This document shows positions 44,982 to 54,160 of a stretch of DNA of 64,000 bases, one piece after another. The position numbers and the translations under genes were made by a program. Origin of the DNA: Alkaliphilus transvaalensis ATCC 700919. GTDB taxonomy: Bacteria; Bacillota; Clostridia; Peptostreptococcales; Natronincolaceae. The DNA lies in assembly GCF_000621485.1 (NCBI RefSeq), contig NZ_JHYF01000002.1, positions 372,001 through 436,000 of the forward strand, written 5' to 3'. The notes below the pieces were generated by a model. It saw only the letters and a program-made list of their open reading frames with translations, ran no database searches and was not told the DNA's origin. Every line of letters begins with the position of its first letter. The stretch's first letter is position 1.

Positions 44982-46598
44982 TTGATAATAGAACATATAG
45001 ACGGGCAGCTCTTTAAGAAAATGGTTATTGAAGGAGCACAAACCCTAGAAAATAATAAGCAAATCGTTAATGCACTTAACGTATTTCCTGTACCAGATGG
45101 AGACACAGGTACAAATATGTCTCTAACAATGCAATCGGCTGTAAGAGAGGTTAAATCCAAATCAACAGATTCTCTAGAAAGTATTGCAGAATGCCTTGCC
45201 AATGGTTCTTTAATGGGAGCTAGAGGTAATTCTGGTGTTATTCTTTCTCAGCTCTTTAGAGGATTTGCAAAAGGAGCTAAAGGCAAAAAAACATTAAATG
45301 TCAAAGATCTTGCAGACATATTAAAGTTTGGGGCGGATACTGCCTATAAGGCAGTGATGAAACCCGTAGAAGGAACCATTCTTACGGTAGCAAGGGAAAG
45401 TGCAGAAAAGGCCCTATTATTTGCAGAGACAGAAACCAATTTAGTTACTTTTATGGAAAAAGTAATTGCAGCTGCCGAAGATACATTAAATAGAACGCCT
45501 GATATGCTTAAGGTGTTAAAAGATGCAGGTGTTGTCGATTCTGGTGGAAAAGGGTTACTATATTTTTACATGGGTACCTTAGCTGCTTTAACAGGAAAGA
45601 CAACAGTAATTGACGAAGAACCAGTAATGGAATTTCATCATCACCACGAAGAGGAAATTTCAGGAGATATAGAATTTGGTTACTGTACTGAATTTATTAT
45701 CCACGGTGAAAATGTTGATACCGATGCTTTAAAAAATAAATTAATGGGTCTTGGGGACTCCTTACTAGTAGTAGGTAATGAAAGTGTCGTTAAAGTTCAT
45801 ATCCATACTAACCATCCTGGTGAGGCATTAGAACATGCCTTAGCTGTTGGCTATCTAGGGGATATTAAAATTGATAATATGAGACTACAAGCCCAACCCC
45901 ATAAAAACGAAGTGGTTAAACAAGCTGAAAAGCCACAGAAAAAGCCCTTTGGAATCATTACGGTAACAATGGGTAACGGATTAACTAAGCTATTTAAGGA
46001 CCTTGGAGCAGACCATGCAATAGAGGGTGGTCAAACGATGAACCCAAGTACAGAAGACTTTATTAAGGCAATCGATAACATTGATGCCGATACAATCTAC
46101 CTGCTCCCTAATAATAGCAATATTATTATGGCGGCAAATCAAGCAAAAGAACTTTCAGAGAAGACAATTATGGTAATTCCTTCTAAATCAGTTCCCCAAG
46201 GAATAACTGCCTTGTTAAACTTTAATCCAGAGGCAACTGGTGAAGAGAATCAAGAAGCAATGATAGAGGCACTGAAGTCAGTTAAGACTGGGCAAGTTAC
46301 CTATGCCGTACGTGATACCAGCTATAATGATATTATTATTAATAAAGATGACATTTTAGGAATAGGTGACGGCGCTATTCAAGCTGCTGGAAAAGGAGTA
46401 GCAGAAGTTTCTCTAGAACTATTGAAAAAGATCGTTACAGAAGACGATGAAATGATCACATTATTTTACGGAGAAGATGTTAAAGAAGAAGCAGCAGAAG
46501 CTTTATTAGAGGAAATTGAATCAACCTTCCCCCAATGTGACGTAGAAATTTACTATGGTGGTCAGCCACTATACTATTATATATTTTCTGTTGAATAG
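44982..46598 (+). CDS. yloV: DAK2-domain protein YloV (FakA-like fatty acid kinase)
   Basis: 538 residues. The N-terminal DhaL/DAK2 domain has VPDGDTGTNMSLTMQ with the metal aspartates and NGSLMGARGNSGVILSQ. The middle and C-terminal parts match FakA, which phosphorylates fatty acids bound to FakB (DegV) proteins. No DegV gene is in the window. The start is TTG at 44982 after GAGGAGGT. Confidence 0.92.
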   Translation: MIIEHIDGQLFKKMVIEGAQTLENNKQIVNALNVFPVPDGDTGTNMSLTMQSAVREVKSKSTDSLESIAECLANGSLMGARGNSGVILSQLFRGFAKGAKGKKTLNVKDLADILKFGADTAYKAVMKPVEGTILTVARESAEKALLFAETETNLVTFMEKVIAAAEDTLNRTPDMLKVLKDAGVVDSGGKGLLYFYMGTLAALTGKTTVIDEEPVMEFHHHHEEEISGDIEFGYCTEFIIHGENVDTDALKNKLMGLGDSLLVVGNESVVKVHIHTNHPGEALEHALAVGYLGDIKIDNMRLQAQPHKNEVVKQAEKPQKKPFGIITVTMGNGLTKLFKDLGADHAIEGGQTMNPSTEDFIKAIDNIDADTIYLLPNNSNIIMAANQAKELSEKTIMVIPSKSVPQGITALLNFNPEATGEENQEAMIEALKSVKTGQVTYAVRDTSYNDIIINKDDILGIGDGAIQAAGKGVAEVSLELLKKIVTEDDEMITLFYGEDVKEEAAEALLEEIESTFPQCDVEIYYGGQPLYYYIFSVE

Positions 46599-46606
46599 AA
46601 AAATAG

Positions 46607-46647
46607 ATCCAGCAGGTCTACGTATTTAATACGCTGTCTTGCTGGAT
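46607..46647 (+). repeat. Hairpin between yloV and recG
   Basis: ATCCAGCA / TGCTGGAT enclose an inner CGTATT-T-AATACG stem. There is only a weak T tract after it (TTCGTCGCTTTT), so it may attenuate or process the transcript rather than end it. Confidence 0.6.
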
Positions 46648-46680
46648 TTCGTCGCTTTTAGAACAATTAGGAGTGATAAA

Positions 46681-48747
46681 ATGGAGCTTTTAAAGCAAAA
46701 CATCAAGACCCTACAGGGGGTTGGTCCTAAAACAGGTGAAAAGTTACAACGACTTAATATTAATAAGATAGAAGATTTATTATATCACTTTCCAAGGGAT
46801 TATGATGACCGTAGAAATGTGAAAAAAATAAATCAATTGACTCCTGGAGAAAAAACCACCATCTATGGTGAAGTGATGGGTGAAGCAAGAAAGGTACCAA
46901 ATCGCGGTAGGGTTACAATTTTACAAACAGCCATAAAAGATGATACGGGAAAACTATTTCTTACCTTTTTCAACATGCAATACTTAAAGAACAAGCTAAA
47001 GGCTGGCAGCATCTTGATGGTGAATGGGGAAGTAAAGCGAGGAAGGTATGGACTAGAAATGGTTAATCCTACCTTCGAGTTTGTAGACACCATAGAAGGG
47101 AATCCTGCAGAGGGGGTTATGCCTATTTATCCTGCAACTGAAGGATTAAAACAAAGTTTACTAATTTCTTTACAGCAAAGAATATTAGAAACCCTATCGG
47201 ATGAAATAGTAGAGTATTTACCAGAAAAGGTACTGAGGGCCAACCGATTATGTGATTTAAAATTTGCATTAACCAATATTCATTTCCCAGATTCAGCTCA
47301 GGCTTTAAAAATTGCTAAGTATAGGTTAATCTTTGAAGAATTTTTTCTATTGCGGATAGCTTTATTACGGATTAAGCAAAATTTCTCTAAGGATTTAAAT
47401 GGAATTCCACTAGAACTGAAGGATGATTTTAATGATCTTATTGAAAGGCTTCCATTTAAGTTAACCAATGCCCAACAAAAATCTCTAGATGAAATACTAG
47501 AAGACTTAAAAAAACATACTCCTATGAACCGATTAGTACAGGGAGATGTAGGCTCAGGAAAAACGATTATAGCCATCTTAGCCCTTTATTTAACCGTATT
47601 AAATGGGCACCAAGGTGTTATGATGGCCCCAACTGAAATATTAGCAGAACAACACTATATTTCCTTACAGGAAATACTAGTACCTTTAGGAATTAAGGTG
47701 GGCTTGTTGGTGGGTAGTCTAAAGAAAAAGGAAAAAGTAAAGCTTTTATCGGATATTGCAAATGGGGAAGTGCAAATTGTAGTAGGGACCCATGCCATTA
47801 TTCAAGAAGGTGTAGATTTTAAGAGTTTAGCTTTAGCCATAACTGATGAACAGCATCGTTTCGGTGTCAGACAAAGGGCTATACTAGCCAGTAAAGGACA
47901 AAATCCCCATGTTCTAGTGATGACAGCAACACCTATTCCTAGAACCTTAGCCCTAATCCTTTATGGCGATTTAGATATCTCGATTATAGACGAGTTACCC
48001 CCAGGTCGTAAGCCAATTAAAACTTATGAAATTACCCTTGACAAGAAAGATAAAGCCTATGACTTTATCAAGAAGCAACTACAGCAAGGTAGACAAGCCT
48101 ATGTTGTATGCCCTTTAGTTGAAGAATCTGAGAAAATAGAAGCCCAATCGGCTACAGAAATTGCAGAGGAACTAGCTACAGATCAATTTAAAGAATATCG
48201 AGTTGGTTTACTTCACGGGAAAATGCACCCAAAAGAAAAAGAAGAAATTATGGCCGCCTTTAAGGGAAAAGAAATTGATGTCTTAGTTTCTACAACAGTA
48301 ATAGAGGTGGGGGTTAATGTTCCTAATGCTTCTGTAATGCTAATAGAAAATGCAGAACGGTTTGGCTTAGCTCAACTTCACCAGCTAAGGGGAAGGGTAG
48401 GAAGAGGTGCTTACCAATCCTATTGTTTACTGGTTCATAATAGTAAAACCCAGGTTGCCAAGGAAAGAATGGGGATCATGGTTGAAACGAATGATGGGTT
48501 TATTCTTTCAGAAAAAGACCTTTCTTTAAGGGGACCAGGAGAGTTTTTTGGTACAAGACAACATGGACTACCAGAGTTTAAAATAGCAAACATATTTAAA
48601 CATATGAAAATTTTAAAACATGTGGAAGAAGAAATTCAGAAATTTTTACTAGAAGACGAAACCTTAACTTTAAAAGACTATCCCCAATTAAAGAAAAAAA
48701 TTGAAGAAAAGTTTGAGCAGTTGGATGATGAGATATCCTTCAGTTAG
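46681..48747 (+). CDS. recG: ATP-dependent DNA helicase RecG
   Basis: About 688 residues. Branch-migrating helicase for stalled forks and recombination junctions. The N-terminal wedge domain includes LQGVGPKTGEKLQRL and YHFPRDYDDR; helicase motifs are GDVGSGKTIIA, TDEQHRFGVRQR, MTATPIPRTL and QLRGRVGRG. TAGGAGTG lies 7 bases before the ATG at 46681; the reading from 46639 starts inside the hairpin and is rejected. Confidence 0.95.
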   Translation: MELLKQNIKTLQGVGPKTGEKLQRLNINKIEDLLYHFPRDYDDRRNVKKINQLTPGEKTTIYGEVMGEARKVPNRGRVTILQTAIKDDTGKLFLTFFNMQYLKNKLKAGSILMVNGEVKRGRYGLEMVNPTFEFVDTIEGNPAEGVMPIYPATEGLKQSLLISLQQRILETLSDEIVEYLPEKVLRANRLCDLKFALTNIHFPDSAQALKIAKYRLIFEEFFLLRIALLRIKQNFSKDLNGIPLELKDDFNDLIERLPFKLTNAQQKSLDEILEDLKKHTPMNRLVQGDVGSGKTIIAILALYLTVLNGHQGVMMAPTEILAEQHYISLQEILVPLGIKVGLLVGSLKKKEKVKLLSDIANGEVQIVVGTHAIIQEGVDFKSLALAITDEQHRFGVRQRAILASKGQNPHVLVMTATPIPRTLALILYGDLDISIIDELPPGRKPIKTYEITLDKKDKAYDFIKKQLQQGRQAYVVCPLVEESEKIEAQSATEIAEELATDQFKEYRVGLLHGKMHPKEKEEIMAAFKGKEIDVLVSTTVIEVGVNVPNASVMLIENAERFGLAQLHQLRGRVGRGAYQSYCLLVHNSKTQVAKERMGIMVETNDGFILSEKDLSLRGPGEFFGTRQHGLPEFKIANIFKHMKILKHVEEEIQKFLLEDETLTLKDYPQLKKKIEEKFEQLDDEISFS

Positions 48748-48896
48748 GGAATAGATATAAACGGCTTGTTGGAAGATGTATAAATCTGTTATAATAACAA
48801 AAAATAGTATAGCCAAAAAAACGGAAATTTGGAAAAAATATTTTTTAAATAAATATACATGTGCTAAAATAATACTAAAGGAAGAGGGAATGAGTA

Positions 48897-49460
48897 ATGA
48901 GGGTAATATCTGGCAAGGCAAGAGGTCATCGACTTAAGCCACCGGAAGGAATGGATGTTAGGCCCACTTCTGATCGAGTAAAGGAATCGGTTTTTAATAT
49001 TATACAAGATTATCTAATTGATGGTATTATAGTCGATTTATTTGCCGGTACTGGCAATTTAGGTATAGAGTCCCTATCAAGGGGGGCTCAAAAGGCTTAT
49101 TTTGTTGATGAAAGCAGGAAAAGTGTCGAAATTATAAAATATAATTTAGAGAAGACCCGCTTGAAGGAGGGGGCAGAAATTTTAACGATTGATGCATTAA
49201 GTGGGATTAAAAGATTAGCCCATCAAAATGTGAAGGCGGATGTCATTTTTATGGACCCACCCTATAGTAGAGGATTAGTTAGCCAAGCACTAGATTTAAT
49301 TGCCGAGCATAAACTCCTTAAGGTTGATGGGATTATTGTTGCTGAACATGATAAAAATGATGAAGTCCCTGAAGGAAATCAGTTATTAATTTGTACTAGA
49401 AGAAAAGATTACGGAAATACCAGTATTTCTTTTTATCAGTTGAGGGAGGAAACCAACTAA
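48897..49460 (+). CDS. rsmD: 16S rRNA (guanine-966-N2) methyltransferase
   Basis: 187 residues. [51 protein letters not shown] (SAM site) and [12 protein letters not shown] (catalytic NPPY-like DPPY) are characteristic. GGAAGAGGG precedes the ATG. It overlaps coaD by one base (TAATG), a common coupling. Confidence 0.94.
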   Translation: MRVISGKARGHRLKPPEGMDVRPTSDRVKESVFNIIQDYLIDGIIVDLFAGTGNLGIESLSRGAQKAYFVDESRKSVEIIKYNLEKTRLKEGAEILTIDALSGIKRLAHQNVKADVIFMDPPYSRGLVSQALDLIAEHKLLKVDGIIVAEHDKNDEVPEGNQLLICTRRKDYGNTSISFYQLREETN

Positions 49461-49933
49461 TGAAGATAGGAATATATCCTGGAAGCTTTGATCCCATTAC
49501 CAATGGACATTTAGATATTATTCAAAGGGCTTCCAGTATTTGCGATGAAGTAATTGTCTCAGTAATTACCAACCCTAGTAAGAATCCACTCTTCACATTG
49601 GAAGAAAGGGTAGAACTAATTAAAGAAGTCGTAAAGCCTTTTGGAAATGTAAAGGTAGATTGTTTTACAGGTTTATTAGTGGACTATGCAAGAATCAAAG
49701 AAGCTAAAGTAATTATTAAAGGGTTAAGGGCAGTATCGGACTTTGAATATGAATTTCAAATGGCCTTAATGAACCGTAAGTTAGCACCAGAAATAGAAAC
49801 AATTTTCCTTATGACCAGTAGTAAAAATTCATACTTAAGTTCAAGTATCGTTAAGGAAGTTGCTAAACTGGGTGGTTGTATTGAAGGTTTGGTTCCAGAT
49901 ATAATAAAGAAGGAAATTCTAAAAAAATTGTAG
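49460..49933 (+). CDS. coaD: Phosphopantetheine adenylyltransferase
   Basis: 157 residues. It adds AMP to 4'-phosphopantetheine, the fourth step of CoA synthesis. [17 protein letters not shown] holds the TxGH nucleotidyl motif; [20 protein letters not shown] and [16 protein letters not shown] complete the active site. It overlaps rsmD and is followed by a coiled-coil protein gene, as in many Clostridia. Confidence 0.96.
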   Translation: MKIGIYPGSFDPITNGHLDIIQRASSICDEVIVSVITNPSKNPLFTLEERVELIKEVVKPFGNVKVDCFTGLLVDYARIKEAKVIIKGLRAVSDFEYEFQMALMNRKLAPEIETIFLMTSSKNSYLSSSIVKEVAKLGGCIEGLVPDIIKKEILKKL

Positions 49934-49970
49934 GTAATCGTTTAGTGAGTAGTAGATAGGGGGGAAGCAT

Positions 49971-50417
49971 ATGAAGGTGTTAGAATTGTTAGAGGATTTA
50001 GAGGATATTGTAGAAAGTGGCTCATCTATACCCTTTGCCCATAAAGTGTTAGTGGATAGAAATGATGTATTAGAATTAATCAAGGAAATTAGGCTTCAGC
50101 TTCCTGATGAAGTGAAACAAGCTCAGTGGATTAAAGAAGAAAGACAGAGAATTTTAGTAGAGGCACAAAAAGAAGCAGATGTAATCTTAGAGGAAGCCCA
50201 CAAACATATTAAGGAAATGGTAGATGAAGATGAGATAACAAAACAAGCCCATAAACAAGCAGAAGATATTATTGCCCAGGCTCAAAATAATGCTAAAGAA
50301 TTACGTTTGGGAGCAAGGGAATATGCAGATGAGTTATTAGAATCAGCAGAAAATGCTCTGATACAGTTAGTTGAGACCGTTAAAGAAAACAGAAATGAGC
50401 TTAAAGGAATGAAATAA
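49971..50417 (+). CDS. Coiled-coil protein often annotated as ATPase-like
   Basis: 148 residues, mostly one long coiled coil (about 50-140) rich in Glu, Ala, Gln and Lys, with the start KVLELLEDLEDIVESGSSIPFAHKVLVDR conserved in clostridial homologues next to coaD. It resembles V-ATPase subunit E or DivIVA-type scaffolds only by composition; no nucleotide-binding motif is present. GGGGG precedes the ATG. A terminator follows. Function unknown. Confidence 0.8.
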   Translation: MKVLELLEDLEDIVESGSSIPFAHKVLVDRNDVLELIKEIRLQLPDEVKQAQWIKEERQRILVEAQKEADVILEEAHKHIKEMVDEDEITKQAHKQAEDIIAQAQNNAKELRLGAREYADELLESAENALIQLVETVKENRNELKGMK

Positions 50418-50422
50418 TAATG

Positions 50423-50468
50423 CCCAGCAGATAGGGGAAATTCATATCTGCTGGGTCTATTTTTGTTC
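50423..50468. terminator. Bidirectional terminator between the coiled-coil gene and ylbJ
   Basis: CCCAGCAGATA / TATCTGCTGGG perfect 11-bp stem with an 11-base loop, then TCTATTTTTG. The ylbJ stop at 50469 lies just beyond. Confidence 0.85.
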
Positions 50469-51716
50469 TTATTTTCTCTTTTTAAAAAAGTCTCTGATGG
50501 ATAATAGTAATGAGAATAAAAGAGAAAGAACTAATAAGCCAATAAATATTAGAACAAAAAGCTCTAAAGAAGATTTAATACTATTAAAGAATTGAGAGCT
50601 GTAGGAGCTTGAGTTAGCAGTAAAAAATACAGGTGAGGATAGTTGAAACCATTTAGCATAAAGGGGAAATAGAAGATATGATAAGATCCCAGCAAAGAAA
50701 GCATGTATTAGTTTTGCTAATAAATACAGATTAATGTTAAGATCGGTAGTTCCTAACAGACTTATGCACTGGGCGTGGATAGAAAATCCACTCCATGCGA
50801 TGATGAAGGCTGTTACCGACACCTTAGTAATGAGGGGAGTATACATGCTTTCAGCCACCATTTTCCCACCAATGGTAATCTCAAATAAGCCCACAATTAA
50901 TGATTTTATTGCTGTAAGACTCATATTTAGTGGTCTTAAAATTAGATGTAGAAAGTAGGCTATATAGTCAATAAATCCTACTTCACCTAAAATTTTAATA
51001 ACCACAGAGAACAGGATAATAAAGCCTCCTACCATGAGCATGGTGTTAAAGGACTCCTTCACTGCATTACCTAATAAGACTCCAAAGGGTGGATTATCTC
51101 GTCTACATCGACTTAACTGACGAAAGGCCTCCCTTATTCTATTTTTTTCTGGTCTATTTATAACTTTATTAATAGGTGTAGACCGACGATAAAAAGCGAA
51201 TAATAATCCAACACAAATAGCTGCTAAGTAATGACTAAAGGCTAGAAAATAACCTATTTCTTTAGACTTAAACATCCCTATCCCTACAGCTCCGACAATA
51301 AATAAGGGACCCGAGGTACTACAAAAAGACGCTAATCTTTGGGCTTCAATTTTAGAAATAGATTGCGATAATCGAAGCTTAGTAATAATCTTTGCTCCAA
51401 CAGGATAACCTGAGGTAACACTCATGGTAAATGCAAAGGAACCCTCTCCTGGCACATTAAAAAGGGGCCTCATAAGGGGTTCTAATAATACGCCAATGAA
51501 CTTAACTACTCCTAAACCAATTAATAGTTCTGCACCGATAAAAAAAGGTAATAGGGCAGGAAGAACGACGGTTAGCCAAGTCATAAGTCCTTCGTGGGCA
51601 GCTTTAACAGATTCGTTAGGAAATAAAACAATTGCTAAGACAAAAAAGAATACAACAAATACCACAAGATAAGTATTGATATAGTACTTAACCTTATTTT
51701 TCTTTATATAGATCAT
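50469..51716 (-). CDS. ylbJ: Sporulation integral membrane protein YlbJ
   Basis: About 415 residues with eight or more helices and the nucleoside-recognition (Gate) type motifs of YlbJ: VTSGYPVGAKII, STSGPLFIVGAVGIGMF and GLFEITIGGKMV. YlbJ acts in the mother cell and is needed for the spore cortex in Bacillus. GGAGG lies 7 bases before the ATG at 51716; the reading from 51809 lies ahead of it. It is on the minus strand, divergent from obg. Confidence 0.92.
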   Translation of the reverse strand: MIYIKKNKVKYYINTYLVVFVVFFFVLAIVLFPNESVKAAHEGLMTWLTVVLPALLPFFIGAELLIGLGVVKFIGVLLEPLMRPLFNVPGEGSFAFTMSVTSGYPVGAKIITKLRLSQSISKIEAQRLASFCSTSGPLFIVGAVGIGMFKSKEIGYFLAFSHYLAAICVGLLFAFYRRSTPINKVINRPEKNRIREAFRQLSRCRRDNPPFGVLLGNAVKESFNTMLMVGGFIILFSVVIKILGEVGFIDYIAYFLHLILRPLNMSLTAIKSLIVGLFEITIGGKMVAESMYTPLITKVSVTAFIIAWSGFSIHAQCISLLGTTDLNINLYLLAKLIHAFFAGILSYLLFPLYAKWFQLSSPVFFTANSSSYSSQFFNSIKSSLELFVLIFIGLLVLSLLFSLLLSIRDFFKKRK

Positions 51717-51882
51717 GGGCCTTCCTCCAGTTTGAGTATCATTACCTAATATATATTTAATTAATGAAGCAGATATTCTCCAACAATTCAATTGAAATAA
51801 TGGAAACACATTCCATTAAGACATAAAAGAGAGGATTTTATATAAGGATAGATTTTAAAAAGAAAATAATGGACATAATAAG

Positions 51883-51978
51883 TATGTACATGGGGCATTT
51901 AATCATAAATGTGTTGACAGTAATGATTTAGTTGATATAATAAAATTATTGAATTGATACTTTACCTACATGTACATA
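51883..51978. repeat. Palindromic 10-mers flanking the obg promoter
   Basis: TATGTACATG at 51883-51892 and its exact inverse CATGTACATA at 51969-51978, each holding the self-complementary ATGTACAT, lie on either side of the obg promoter, 86 bases apart. Confidence 0.6.
51914..51941 (+). promoter_or_regulatory. Near-consensus sigma-A promoter of obg
   Basis: TTGACA (51914-51919), 16 bases, TATAAT (51936-51941): both hexamers match the consensus. It lies in the 309-base gap between ylbJ and obg, about 85 bases before the obg ATG. Confidence 0.85.
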
Positions 51979-52025
51979 AGATGATATATAATTGTAAAGT
52001 AAACTAAATAACTAAGGGTGATAAA

Positions 52026-53315
52026 ATGTTTATTGATAAAGCGACCATACACTTAAAGGCAGGAAAAGGCGGCGACGGTGCTGTTGCTTTCCGTCGTGAA
52101 AAATATGTGCCTGACGGTGGGCCAGCAGGTGGAGATGGAGGAAAAGGTGGGAATATTGTCTTTGTTGTAGATGAAGGCATGAGAACCCTCATGGACTTCA
52201 GATATAAAAAGCACTATGCAGCCGAAAATGGTGAAGATGGTAGAAATAAAAATATGTTTGGACGAGATGGAGAGGACCTAATTCTAAAAGTTCCTCCTGG
52301 TACCATCATAAGAGAAGAGAAGTCTGGTAGAATTATTGCTGATTTAACAGAAAAAGGTGATTCAAAAATTATTGCAAAAGGAGGAAAAGGTGGGAAGGGA
52401 AATACACATTTTAAAACTGCCGTAAGGCAAGCACCTCGTTTTGCAATTGCTGGAGAAGTAGGAGCAAACTTAACTGTCGTATTAGAGTTAAAGTTGATTG
52501 CAGATGTCGGGCTGATTGGCTTCCCTAACGTTGGTAAATCAACTTTCTTATCGGTTGTAACCAGCGCCACACCTAAAATTGCAAATTATCATTTTACAAC
52601 AATAACGCCAAATTTAGGGATGGTTAAAACCAAGTATAATGATAGTTTCGTTTTAGCTGATATACCTGGATTAATTGAGGGTGCCCATGAAGGTATAGGA
52701 CTGGGGCATGAATTCTTAAGACACGTTGAAAGAACTAAAGTACTAATTCATGTGTTAGATGTTGCTTCAGTTGAAGGTAGAGATCCTCTAGAAGACTTTG
52801 AAAAGATAAACCAAGAACTAAAATTATACAGCGAAAAACTATCTGAGAAACCACAGATTGTTGCAGCTAATAAAACAGATATACCAACAGCTGCAGAAAA
52901 TTTAGAGAGAGTTCAGAAGGAATTAGAACCAAAAGGGATTAAAGTGTTCCCGATTTCGGCTGCCACAAATAAAGGGTTAGATGACTTAATGGTTTATGTA
53001 TCTGAAAAATTAAAAGAAGTGGAAGAAGCCCAGAGAGCAGCCCTTTTAGAAGGAGAAGAAGAAGAGAAGGTTTATAATTTTGAAGAAGATCAAGAAAGAC
53101 CCTTCACAATTCGTAGAGAGAATGATACCTATATTGTAGAAGGTAAGTTTGTAGAAAGATTAGTATACTCTACTAATTTTGATGATATGGATTCATTAGC
53201 CTACTTCCAAAAAGTATTAAGAAAGAGGGGAATCATCGATGAGCTAAAAGAGCTAGGAATTAATGATGGTGATTTAGTAAAAATTGATGAAATTGAATTT
53301 GAGTATTATGATTAA
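52026..53315 (+). CDS. obgE: Ribosome-associated GTPase Obg
   Basis: 429 residues. The glycine-rich Obg fold (1-158) contains KGGDGAVAFRREKYVPDGGPAGGDGGKGG; the GTPase domain has GFPNVGKSTFLS, DIPGLIEGAHEGIGLG and NKTD; a C-terminal OCT domain (about 350-429) begins after an acidic linker. Obg acts in 50S assembly and, in Bacillus, in sporulation onset. TAAGGGTG precedes the ATG. Confidence 0.96.
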   Translation: MFIDKATIHLKAGKGGDGAVAFRREKYVPDGGPAGGDGGKGGNIVFVVDEGMRTLMDFRYKKHYAAENGEDGRNKNMFGRDGEDLILKVPPGTIIREEKSGRIIADLTEKGDSKIIAKGGKGGKGNTHFKTAVRQAPRFAIAGEVGANLTVVLELKLIADVGLIGFPNVGKSTFLSVVTSATPKIANYHFTTITPNLGMVKTKYNDSFVLADIPGLIEGAHEGIGLGHEFLRHVERTKVLIHVLDVASVEGRDPLEDFEKINQELKLYSEKLSEKPQIVAANKTDIPTAAENLERVQKELEPKGIKVFPISAATNKGLDDLMVYVSEKLKEVEEAQRAALLEGEEEEKVYNFEEDQERPFTIRRENDTYIVEGKFVERLVYSTNFDDMDSLAYFQKVLRKRGIIDELKELGINDGDLVKIDEIEFEYYD

Positions 53316-53339
53316 AGAGACGGGGGTCAAGTAGTTGGT

Positions 53340-53522
53340 ATGAACTGTATAAACTGTGAAAACTGTAAAATAGCTGCAAAGACTTATTTTTGTTTAGCCC
53401 AAAATGATTTTGTTATTAAAGAACAAGCAAATACCGTTGAAAAAGTAAGAACAGGTTGGAAAAAAGGCGTTAAAGAATACGAAATACATCGAAGAAAAAG
53501 CAGAAAAGAAGTAGAGGTATAA
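53340..53522 (+). CDS. Small Cys-rich basic protein between obg and yhbY (60 aa)
   Basis: No named family that I know, though similar short proteins follow obg in other Clostridia. The N-terminus MNCINCENCKIAAKTYFCL has four cysteines (3, 6, 9, 18) that could bind zinc or an iron-sulfur cluster. The rest is basic with Lys/Arg/Glu (EYEIHRRKSRKEVEV), suited to RNA contact. The ribosome site (GGGGG, 10 bases or more upstream) is distant. Its place between two ribosome-assembly genes suggests, but does not show, a related role. Confidence 0.65.
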   Translation: MNCINCENCKIAAKTYFCLAQNDFVIKEQANTVEKVRTGWKKGVKEYEIHRRKSRKEVEV

Positions 53523-53538
53523 GAAAAGGAGCAATGTA

Positions 53539-53841
53539 ATGTTAACTGGAAAACAAAGAAGCTATTTAAAAGGTCTAGCTAATACTGAAAAACCAATAAC
53601 TCAAATAGGTAAAGCAGGCTTAACAGAGAGCTTTCTAGAGCAATTAGACTTAGCTTTAGAGGCAAGAGAACTTGTTAAAATTTCAATTTTAGAGACTGCA
53701 CTTTTGGATACAAAGGAAACTGCAAATGAAGCAGCTGGACTACTAAAAGCAGATTTTGTACAAGCAATAGGAAATAGATTTGTGTTATTTAGAAGATCGA
53801 AAAATAACCCTAAAATTCAATTACCAAGACCTAAAAACTAG
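53539..53841 (+). CDS. yhbY: YhbY-type CRM RNA-binding protein
   Basis: 100 residues of the CRM (CRS1-YhbY) domain. LTGKQRSYLKGLANTEKPITQIGKAGLTE is the diagnostic start (GKQRSYLKGLA, then QIGKAGLT), and AIGNRFVLFRRSK the ending. It binds 50S precursors. GGAG precedes the ATG. It is the last gene of the obg operon, with a terminator overlapping its stop. Confidence 0.94.
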   Translation: MLTGKQRSYLKGLANTEKPITQIGKAGLTESFLEQLDLALEARELVKISILETALLDTKETANEAAGLLKADFVQAIGNRFVLFRRSKNNPKIQLPRPKN

Positions 53842-53865
53842 TGATTTATTCACTAGTTTTTTTAT
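53833..53865 (+). terminator. Terminator of the obg-yhbY operon
   Basis: AAAAACTAGTGA / TCACTAGTTTTT, 5-base loop, then TTATTT; the left arm contains the yhbY stop. Confidence 0.88.
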
Positions 53866-54160
53866 TTGAAGCTAAACTATTTAATCAATAATAGCGGAAA
53901 TTTCATAATACCATAACTATGAATTTATATAAACTTGATGTAAATATGAAAACACCCACTAACACCTCTAAATTTAAAGCAATAAAGGCTTAAGTTAAAT
54001 AAGAGCAGTATAGATCATGAAGTTATCAGTTTACAAAGAAATATTTAAATCTTCCCAATTTTTACATGATGATGTTATAATAATAAATACATTGAGTAGA
54101 TTAATAAGGGTTAATTCAGTATATATATAATAAATAGACAAGTTTTAAAGGGGGAAGATT
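53866..54160. other. AT-rich leader of the sigma-54 activator gene
   Basis: About 295 bases with no ORF, recognised RNA or strong hairpin. Several AT-rich -10-like boxes occur (e.g. TATAAT near 54074) without good -35 partners. No -24/-12 element is seen here. Confidence 0.4.
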
